Shown: positions 1 to 5,869 of the stretch, piece after piece
How positions within the stretch are numbered: the first letter of the stretch is position 1
Layout: every line of letters starts with the position of its first letter
Source: Chloroflexi bacterium UBA6265
GTDB taxonomy: Bacteria > Chloroflexota > Chloroflexia > Thermomicrobiales > UBA6265
NCBI GenBank assembly: GCA_002440805.1
Contig: DJVD01000091.1
Coordinates: forward strand, 297 to 16,133
Reading direction: 5' to 3'
Length of the DNA: 15,837 bases
Notes under the pieces: generated by a model
Database searches by the model: none
The model's input: only the letters and a program-made list of their open reading frames with translations
What the model was told of the DNA's origin: nothing
Position numbers and translations under genes: made by a program

Positions 1-605
1 TGGAACACCTCGTGAAAGCCGAACCAGCGCGGCGAGGGATTGGGGCGTTTGAAGCCATAAACTGCTGCACCGATGCTGTAGAGCACACCACCGATCATCA
101 CCAGGGTCATCGTAATCCAGCTGGCGCGGAAGAGATCGGTAGCAAACAGTATGGCGCTCCAACCAAGTACAACGTACAGCACAACGTACAGGGCGCGTGG
201 TGCGCCAATCCAGAAAACCCGGAAGAACACACCCGCCAACGCCCCCGTCCACACCAGCGCGAGCAGGATTGTTGCCTTATTGGATGGGAGCAGCATGAGA
301 CTCACTGGTGTATAGGTGCCAGCAATGAGCAGGAAGATGTTTGCGTGATCAATGCGGCGGAAGATTCCCTTAATCCGCGGACTCCAGTTAAAACGGTGAT
401 AGGTAGCGCTGACGCCGAACAGCACCAGCGACGTGGCCATGAACACAGCCGCACCCGTGATCGAGGCCGCACCGCGGGAGACCACCAGTAAGATGATGCC
501 AAGGACAACCGCCAACGGCACCGTGGCCGCATGAATCCATCCGCGCAATTTTGGCTTGATCATCGCAAGTTGATCCGAAACCTGGTCAGGAATATCGCTG
601 TTCAC
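1..605 (-). CDS. Hemolysin III / AdipoR-like (PAQR) seven-helix membrane protein, partial
   Basis: Translating the minus strand from a GTG at 605 gives 201 codons that run off the left edge. The protein has several hydrophobic helices and the family signatures: a SATYH motif (Ser66, His70), an Asp86 followed by an AGTYTP segment (95-100), and GFHEVF at the visible end. In HlyIII/AdipoR proteins the Ser, His and Asp, with a C-terminal HxxxH pair, form a membrane-embedded metal site. His198 is present, and the last two bases at the edge read CA, compatible with the second His at 202. About 20 residues should be missing. A GGAG lies 8 nt before the GTG. The gene starts 17 nt after the ankyrin-gene stop, so the two are probably co-transcribed. 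Members of this family are integral membrane proteins with debated function; cytolysis should not be assumed. The family call is firm, the biological role is not. Confidence 0.9.
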   Translation of the reverse strand, partial: MNSDIPDQVSDQLAMIKPKLRGWIHAATVPLAVVLGIILLVVSRGAASITGAAVFMATSLVLFGVSATYHRFNWSPRIKGIFRRIDHANIFLLIAGTYTPVSLMLLPSNKATILLALVWTGALAGVFFRVFWIGAPRALYVVLYVVLGWSAILFATDLFRASWITMTLVMIGGVLYSIGAAVYGFKRPNPSPRWFGFHEVF

Positions 606-622
606 GTGAGGGTCTCCGCGGG

Positions 623-1213
623 TTATCGAACCATGGCTGCATCAAGTAACGCGGCGATTTTGCCGTAGCCGCGTGCCTTGGCATGGTTTAGTGGAGTGAC
701 GCCATCGGCATCGGCAATGGAGGTATCAGCGCCGGCGTCGATCAGCAATTTGACGATCTGCACATACGGGTCGCTGCCATCGCCGAGCACGACGGCTTCC
801 ATCAATCCTGTCCATCCGAGCCCGTTGACGTGGTTCACGTCCACACCTGCTTCAAGCAGCATGCCTACTGTGTCCACATGGCCCCGTTCGCACGCAGGAA
901 TCAGCGCAGTACCGCCATAGCGGTTTGTGCTGGCCAGGTCCGCGCCATTTTCCAGAGTGAGTTGGAGGATTTCGTTGTAACCGCGGGCACCGGCTAGCAG
1001 GAAGGGTGAATCCTGGATGTCGTCCTGCGCGTTGACATCGGCGCCGGCTTCCATTAACACCCGCGCAATGTCGACGTTATTTGCAGTCACGGCGATTAAA
1101 AGCGGGGTGCGCCCATCCTCGTCCCGGAATTCGAGATCCACACCGGCAGCGATCATATCGCGCACCCGATCGTAATCGTTGGCGATAACTGCATCGATCA
1201 ATGGCACGTACAT
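623..1213 (-). CDS. Ankyrin-repeat protein
   Basis: This 196-residue protein consists almost entirely of about six ankyrin repeats, beginning near residues 1, 34, 68, 100, 132 and 169. The diagnostic pieces are visible: GRTPLLIAV, then LMEAGADVNAQD, LLEAGVDVNHVN and LLIDAGADTSIAD. The fifth repeat has a small insertion (LGDGSDPYV). There is no signal peptide, membrane segment or catalytic domain, so it is expected to be a cytoplasmic protein-binding scaffold. The ATG at 1213 is preceded by a GAAGGGG purine run about 6 nt away. It is the first gene of a two-gene minus-strand unit with the HlyIII-like gene 17 nt downstream, which suggests that the membrane protein or a process linked to it could be its partner. 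The binding partner cannot be read from sequence. Confidence 0.9.
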   Translation of the reverse strand: MYVPLIDAVIANDYDRVRDMIAAGVDLEFRDEDGRTPLLIAVTANNVDIARVLMEAGADVNAQDDIQDSPFLLAGARGYNEILQLTLENGADLASTNRYGGTALIPACERGHVDTVGMLLEAGVDVNHVNGLGWTGLMEAVVLGDGSDPYVQIVKLLIDAGADTSIADADGVTPLNHAKARGYGKIAALLDAAMVR

Positions 1214-1332
1214 GTGGAACCCCTTCTCATCGCAAGTTGGATTATGCCTGCAAGCATACTGCTATACATGCCAGAGCGCATGACCTGCTTGTTGGCGTTA
1301 TTCGACCGGGAAATTTGGACACTAAGTGGAAA

Positions 1333-1361
1333 TTGACCGGGCAGCCAGATCGCTTCATACT
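1333..1361 (+). promoter_or_regulatory. Predicted sigma70-type promoter for the PPOX gene
   Basis: TTGACC (1333-1338) and CATACT (1356-1361) are separated by exactly 17 bases. Transcription would start near 1368, leaving a leader of roughly 48 nt before the ATG at 1416. It lies in the 202-nt divergent region between the ankyrin and PPOX genes. I found no equally good promoter on the minus strand for the ankyrin gene. This is a pattern match only. Confidence 0.5.
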
Positions 1362-1415
1362 GGGCATCTGTCTCGAAAGCATAAGTCCCTAACCCAACAG
1401 AAGCGAGGAAGCGAA

Positions 1416-1805
1416 ATGACCGGGATTCCTGATACACACCTCAATCTCCTGACCGAGGGCCAGGTGGTGATCCTCACCACGCTCGGCCCTGACGGAGAGC
1501 CGCAAACCACGGCCCTGTGGTTCCTCTACGAGGAGGGCAAGGTGAGAATGTCGATCAACGAAGCTCGTCAAAAGCTCAGGAACCTTCGCCGGGATCCGCG
1601 TGCGTCTGCATTCTTCATCGACCTGTCCAATCCGTACAGAACCCTCGAGTTGCGCGGCAACGTTGAGATAGAAGCTGATCCCGATTATGCCTTCGCCGAC
1701 CGGGTGGGCGCGAAATACAACAGCAACTTGCGTCAGATGGACAAAGCAGGCGAATCTCGGTCGATGGTGACGTTGGTGATCGATACCGTCCACACGTTCG
1801 GCTAG
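1416..1805 (+). CDS. PPOX-class (pyridoxamine 5'-phosphate oxidase-like split-barrel) protein, probably F420- or flavin-dependent
   Basis: This 129-residue protein has the layout of the small split-barrel flavin/F420 family: an N-terminal strand VVILTTLGPDGEPQTTALWF (about 17-36), KLRNLRRDPRASAFFIDLSN in the middle, then RTLELRGNVEI and DYAFADRVGAKY. The wording of these blocks matches the F420-dependent PPOX-class proteins of Actinobacteria and Chloroflexota (FDOR-B type) better than true PNPOx, which is longer. The expected activity is reduction of an unsaturated or redox-active small molecule using F420H2 or FMN; the substrate is unknown. The ATG at 1416 was chosen over in-frame upstream starts because a GAGGAAG ribosome site sits about 5 nt before it and the upstream residues look non-coding. 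It has its own promoter, and a separate promoter precedes glcD, so it is probably not part of the glycolate operon. Confidence 0.85.
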   Translation: MTGIPDTHLNLLTEGQVVILTTLGPDGEPQTTALWFLYEEGKVRMSINEARQKLRNLRRDPRASAFFIDLSNPYRTLELRGNVEIEADPDYAFADRVGAKYNSNLRQMDKAGESRSMVTLVIDTVHTFG

Positions 1806-1832
1806 CCTGCCGATTCTGCAGGACGTGCTTTT
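1806..1832 (+). terminator. Weak possible terminator hairpin after the PPOX gene
   Basis: Immediately after the stop, CCTGC (1806-1810) and GCAGG (1818-1822) can pair across a 7-nt loop, and a short T run (1829-1832) follows. A 5-bp stem and four Ts make a poor intrinsic terminator, so this is offered with low confidence. Its position between the PPOX stop and the glc promoter is what a terminator would need. Confidence 0.25.
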
Positions 1833-1842
1833 CCAATGGCGA

Positions 1843-1871
1843 TTGCCAGCCCGCTCCAGAGCCTTGATACT
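1843..1871 (+). promoter_or_regulatory. Predicted sigma70-type promoter of the glcDEF operon
   Basis: TTGCCA (1843-1848) and GATACT (1866-1871) are separated by 17 bases. The expected start near 1878 gives a leader of about 27 nt before the glcD ATG at 1905, with an AAGGGAGG ribosome-binding site 7 nt from the ATG. No clear operator palindrome for a GlcC/GntR-type regulator was seen around it. Confidence 0.55.
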
Positions 1872-1904
1872 ATGGCCAAGAGATGAATCAAGGGAGGCCA
1901 CGGC

Positions 1905-3365
1905 ATGAGCAATCGAGCACTCATCGATGATCTTGTTCGCGTATGCGGGCCCGGAGGAGTGCGCCATCGCCTTGCCGACCTTATGGTGTTCGAGGCCGAT
2001 GGCTCTGTGGATGGCGCAGTCAAAACGACCTTGCCACAGGCTGTTGTGTTGCCCACGTCGACCGAACAGGTTGCTGGCGTAGTTAAAATTGCCCGTAAGC
2101 ATGGCGTACCCGTCGTCGCCCGGGGCGCCGGCACAGGCCTGAGTGGCGGCGCCGTTGCGATCAATAGCGGCGTCATCATATCCCTCACGCGCATGAATCA
2201 TGTGTTGGAAGTGAACCTGCTCGAACGCACCGCCCTGGTGGAACCCGGGGTGGTGAACCTTGATCTCTCTACCCATGTGAAACACCAGCACCTGTTCTTC
2301 GCCCCAGATCCTTCCAGTCAAAAGGCCAGTACCATCGGCGGAAATATCGCAGAGAACGCCGGCGGACCTCATTGCCTTAAATACGGAGTCACCACCAATC
2401 ACATCCTGGGAGTGGAAGTGGTGCTTCCCAGCGGCGACATCGCGTGGTTCGATTCGAACCAGGCCGGGTATGGGGGCCTCGATCTCACCGCCGCCATTGT
2501 CGGTTCGGAAGGCATGTTCGGCATTGTCACCAAAGCGTTGGTGAAACTGACGCCTATTCCGCAATCCATCAGTGTCATCCTCGCGGCCTTTGCCAGCATG
2601 GACGATGCCGCCATGGCGGTCACCGAGATCATCGCCAGTGGAACCATGCCCGCCTCCCTCGAAATCATGGACCAACTGTCGATCGAGGCGGTGGAGGCTG
2701 CCTACCATGCCGGCTACCCCACCGATGCAGCCGCGGTGTTGCTGGTTGAAGTGGATGGTCACCCACTCGAGGTGGCCGAAATCAGTGCCGATGTAGAGGC
2801 ACTTTGTCGCCGAATTGGTACCGTGCAATATCGGCAGAGCTACGATCCGGTGGAGCAGGCGGCATTGTGGATGGGCCGCAAGATGAGCCTTGCAGCAATG
2901 GGTCGATTGGCACCGAACTACTACCTGCAAGATGCCGTTGTGCCGCGATCAAAGTTGGTGCAGACGCTGGATGAGGTGGACCGGCTCGGCAGGGCCAGTG
3001 GTTTGCCGGTGGCAAATGTATTCCACGCCGGTGACGGGAACCTGCATCCGCTCATCCTGTTTGATCGTCGTGAGAAGGGTGCCGTTGAACGCGTGCTGGA
3101 ACTCAACCACGATCTGGTGGTGGCGTGTGTCGAACTTGGTGGCACCCTCAGTGGTGAGCACGGCATCGGCAGCGAAAAACGGGATCATATGCCGCTGATC
3201 TATACCGAGTCCGATCTCCGCGCCATGGCCGGGCTGAAACGCTCATTTGATCCCGATGACTTCTTCAATCCGGGCAAGGTTTTACCGGCCGGGTTGATGT
3301 GCGGCGAACTCAAGGACCTGCACATGCAGCGAATGGCCCAAAAGCACGGCATCGTGGCGTTCTAG
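1905..3365 (+). CDS. glcD: Glycolate oxidase FAD-binding subunit GlcD
   Basis: This 486-residue protein belongs to the FAD-linked oxidases of the VAO/PCMH fold. The FAD pyrophosphate-binding loop is ARGAGTGLSGG (72-82). The second FAD segment is DPSSQKASTIGGNIAENAGG (135-154), followed by the GSEGMFGI block (200-207). The C-terminal substrate-side signatures are FHAGDGNLHP (373-382) and GGTLSGEHGIG (412-422), and the protein keeps the usual FNPGKVLP-type end. The reaction is oxidation of glycolate to glyoxylate, with electrons passed to GlcF and the respiratory chain. Some relatives oxidise D-lactate or other 2-hydroxy acids, but the glcE and glcF neighbours favour glycolate. It begins an operon, with glcE following after a 9-nt gap and glcF behind that. 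Length matches the family (about 480-500). Confidence 0.93.
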   Translation: MSNRALIDDLVRVCGPGGVRHRLADLMVFEADGSVDGAVKTTLPQAVVLPTSTEQVAGVVKIARKHGVPVVARGAGTGLSGGAVAINSGVIISLTRMNHVLEVNLLERTALVEPGVVNLDLSTHVKHQHLFFAPDPSSQKASTIGGNIAENAGGPHCLKYGVTTNHILGVEVVLPSGDIAWFDSNQAGYGGLDLTAAIVGSEGMFGIVTKALVKLTPIPQSISVILAAFASMDDAAMAVTEIIASGTMPASLEIMDQLSIEAVEAAYHAGYPTDAAAVLLVEVDGHPLEVAEISADVEALCRRIGTVQYRQSYDPVEQAALWMGRKMSLAAMGRLAPNYYLQDAVVPRSKLVQTLDEVDRLGRASGLPVANVFHAGDGNLHPLILFDRREKGAVERVLELNHDLVVACVELGGTLSGEHGIGSEKRDHMPLIYTESDLRAMAGLKRSFDPDDFFNPGKVLPAGLMCGELKDLHMQRMAQKHGIVAF

Positions 3366-3374
3366 GAGATGACC

Positions 3375-4502
3375 ATGCAATCCTCGCGAGGGCTCAACGT
3401 TTCCGAGACCGTGGTTATCGAGTCGCCAGCCCACCTCGCCGATGTGTTGGCCGATGCCACGGCTCATCGCATCGCTATTTTGCCGATTGGCGGAGGCACA
3501 TGCCTGTCTACCGGTTTACCCACGAATGAACACTATCGAGCCCTGGACCTGAGCCAACTCAGCGGGATAGAAAACTACATTCCTACCGATATGACGGCCT
3601 CGTTCCTGGCCGGTACGCCCTTGCGTACCGTGCGGGCCGCGCTGGCCGAGAATGGCCAGGAGTTGCCCATCGATTTGGCCAGCGACGACGAAGGCACCAT
3701 CGGCGGCCTCGTCGCCACCGGCTATTCCGGCGCCCGCCGCTATGGTCAGGGCACCCTCAAGGATGTGCTGATTGGTTGCGAATACGTTCGCGGCGACGGC
3801 CTGCTCGCGAAAGCCGGTGGGATGACGGTAAAGAACGTCAGCGGCTTCGAGGTTAGCAGGTTGCTTCATGGAAGCTGGGGCTCATTGGCGGTGTTAACCA
3901 GGGTCAACCTGAAAGTTCTGCCGCGCCCCAAGGCTGATCGCACTTTTGTTTGGCAGGATTCGACACTTGCAGCTGCACTCGATCGCCAGGTGCGTTTCCT
4001 GACCTCCTTCCCTGGCTGCATCGCAATGGAGACCACAGGATGCGGAGACAGGTGGACGACTGCAATCAGGTTTGCCGGGCGGGAATCGGCGCTGCAGGAC
4101 TATCAGCTTCAGCTCAGCAATGCCGAGGGAACGCCTGATGCTGTTCTTGATGAGTGGCCATTACCACCCTCTACGGAAGACAACCCTTGTCTCGTCGCGA
4201 ATAATCCCGTCGAACAATCGCGGGGATTTGCGCTGATGCTGTCCACCCATCAGGGCGTGAACGCGCTCTCCATTTCCCTGCCGACTGGCACCGTGCGGGC
4301 AGAACTCGATTCTGGCCTGGTCGCGGCACGGGAGATCACGACCCATGCCGAGGGGTTGTGGATGATCGAGGGTGGCGATCCTGACTGGAAACGGGATGCG
4401 GCTATTTGGGGGCCCGGCCGGCAAGACATTGCGGTGGCTCAGGCCGTCAAGGACCAATTTGATCCCGGCAATATCCTCAATCGAGGCCGGCTCTTCATAT
4501 AG
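3375..4502 (+). CDS. glcE: Glycolate oxidase subunit GlcE (FAD-binding)
   Basis: This 375-residue protein is the second FAD-linked subunit of glycolate oxidase. It shows the FAD loop PIGGGTCLSTGLP (37-49), then TIGGLVATGYSGARRYGQG (108-126) and KAGGMTVKNVSGFEVSRLLH (146-165), wording typical of GlcE. The end DQFDPGNILNRGRLF is the family C-terminus. Two ATGs lie close together at 3369 and 3375. The AGGAG at 3364-3368 touches the first but sits 6 nt before the second, so 3375 is preferred. The segment around 200-290 is poorly conserved, as is usual in this subunit. It works as part of the GlcDEF complex at the inner face of the membrane. It lies 9 nt after glcD and 17 nt before glcF. Confidence 0.92.
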   Translation: MQSSRGLNVSETVVIESPAHLADVLADATAHRIAILPIGGGTCLSTGLPTNEHYRALDLSQLSGIENYIPTDMTASFLAGTPLRTVRAALAENGQELPIDLASDDEGTIGGLVATGYSGARRYGQGTLKDVLIGCEYVRGDGLLAKAGGMTVKNVSGFEVSRLLHGSWGSLAVLTRVNLKVLPRPKADRTFVWQDSTLAAALDRQVRFLTSFPGCIAMETTGCGDRWTTAIRFAGRESALQDYQLQLSNAEGTPDAVLDEWPLPPSTEDNPCLVANNPVEQSRGFALMLSTHQGVNALSISLPTGTVRAELDSGLVAAREITTHAEGLWMIEGGDPDWKRDAAIWGPGRQDIAVAQAVKDQFDPGNILNRGRLFI

Positions 4503-4519
4503 TTCTGGAGGAACATTCG

Positions 4520-5866
4520 GTGGCTACAATCAATCTTGTGGAAGAACTCCAGAAACCCGTTCCATTCTCCGGCCCGGACATGCCCGACGACGAACTGCTG
4601 CGCGCCTGTGTGCATTGCGGCATGTGTTTGCCATCGTGCCCTACCTACCGGGAAACCGGTGATGAGGCGTCTTCGCCGCGAGGGCGGCTGTGGATGATGA
4701 GCGCGGTCGCCGATGGCAAGCTCAGCCTGCTTGATCCCGATTTCGATGAGCAGATGTACCAGTGCCTGAATTGCCGCGCCTGCGAAGCAGTGTGCCCGAG
4801 TGGTGTGCAGTACGGCCCGCTCGTGGAGGCCAGCCGGGCGCAATTGGAGCAGCATCGCCCTCGACCGTGGTGGCAACAGCTGTTACGCCAGTCGGTGATG
4901 AGTTGGCCGTTCGACGATGTCCGCCGTATGCGCACTGGTGCCAGGGGACTACGCCTCTACCAGCAATCGGGACTGAGCAGGTTGCTGCAACGAACTGGAG
5001 TGTTGAAATTGATGCGGCTGGAGAACCTTGAGCGGATGCTGCCGCCAATCGAGGAATCTCCACTTGCTCCCGGCAAGGATACATGGGTACCAAAGGCCAA
5101 ACTTGCCAATGCCCATGTCTTTAATGGTTGTGTGATGAGTTCCGTCTTTCCGGATGTGAATCGGGCAACCGGTCGGGTGCTGGCGCACAACGGCTATGCC
5201 ACCGACGTCCCTGTGGGGCAGGGGTGTTGCGGTGCGATCTATTCACACACGGGCATGCTTGACGATGCCCGGGTTCTCGCTCGCAAGAACATCGAAGCGT
5301 TCGAACGGGCTGGCGATGGTGCCATCGTGGTCAACGCTGCCGGGTGCGGCAGTGCGCTGAAGGAATACGACCACCTTCTGAAAGACGATCCTCGCTACGC
5401 CGACCGGGCCAAGGCGTTTACCGCCAGGGTCCTGGACGTAAATGAGTTGCTGGATCAACAGCCTTTGATTCCACCTACCCACGCCATCAATGCCAGGGTA
5501 ACACTGCAGGAGCCATGTCACCTGGTGCATGCGCAACGGATTTCGGCCCAGCCGCGGTCTCTGCTGCGACAGGTGCCCGGGCTCGAACTGGTGGAGATGC
5601 AGGAGTCGTCGCTGTGCTGTGGCAGCGCGGGAATTTACAATATTACCCGGCCGAAGATGGCCGATGCGTTGGGCGATCGCAAGGCGCGCAACGCCATGGC
5701 CACCGGCGCTGAGGCGGTTGTGACGAGCAATCCGGGTTGCCAAATGCAGCTGCGCACCTCATTGATCCGTAACGGTTCCGAACAGCCGGTAGAGCACATC
5801 GTCTCCATCCTGGATGAGGCCTACGGCGGCAGGACAGCGACTGGTTGGGCGATCGATCACCAATGA
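4520..5866 (+). CDS. glcF: Glycolate oxidase iron-sulfur subunit GlcF
   Basis: This 448-residue protein starts at GTG 4520, with GGAGG 8 nt upstream. Two complete 4Fe-4S motifs of the form CxxCxxCxxxCP are visible at Cys30/33/36/40 and Cys82/85/88/92. They are followed by two CCG (heterodisulfide-reductase-type) blocks: GCVMSSVF (203-210) with GQGCCG (234-239), and EPCHLVHAQ (331-339) with LCCGSAG (365-371). This is the GlcF architecture: it accepts electrons from the flavin subunits and passes them toward the quinone pool. It is the last gene of glcDEF. Its TGA stop is immediately followed by the stop codon of the oppositely oriented kinase gene, so there is no intergenic space for a terminator. 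No glycolate permease or malate synthase gene is visible nearby. Confidence 0.93.
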   Translation: MATINLVEELQKPVPFSGPDMPDDELLRACVHCGMCLPSCPTYRETGDEASSPRGRLWMMSAVADGKLSLLDPDFDEQMYQCLNCRACEAVCPSGVQYGPLVEASRAQLEQHRPRPWWQQLLRQSVMSWPFDDVRRMRTGARGLRLYQQSGLSRLLQRTGVLKLMRLENLERMLPPIEESPLAPGKDTWVPKAKLANAHVFNGCVMSSVFPDVNRATGRVLAHNGYATDVPVGQGCCGAIYSHTGMLDDARVLARKNIEAFERAGDGAIVVNAAGCGSALKEYDHLLKDDPRYADRAKAFTARVLDVNELLDQQPLIPPTHAINARVTLQEPCHLVHAQRISAQPRSLLRQVPGLELVEMQESSLCCGSAGIYNITRPKMADALGDRKARNAMATGAEAVVTSNPGCQMQLRTSLIRNGSEQPVEHIVSILDEAYGGRTATGWAIDHQ

Positions 5867-5869
5867 TCA
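5864..5869. other. Abutting convergent stop codons in a TGATCA palindrome
   Basis: The glcF stop TGA (5864-5866) is directly followed by the reverse-complement of the kinase stop (TCA, 5867-5869). The two operons therefore converge with no base between them, and one six-base palindrome provides both stops. Transcripts must end inside the opposite gene or run through it. Confidence 0.95.

Noticed and set aside
12..491. A 159-codon plus-strand frame at the left edge.
   Set aside because: It is antisense to the HlyIII-like gene, whose minus-strand translation carries all the family motifs; the plus-strand product is low-complexity His/Arg/Glu-rich sequence.
561..1240. A repeated TCATCGCAAGTTG string near 560 and near 1227.
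   Set aside because: Only two short copies, one inside a coding region; not enough to call a repeat element or operator.
1389..2930. A 513-codon open frame on the minus strand across the PPOX and glcD genes.
   Set aside because: It is antisense to two genes with clear family motifs. Its composition (rich in His, Gly, Arg) is what reverse reading of GC-rich genes gives, and no motif is recognisable.
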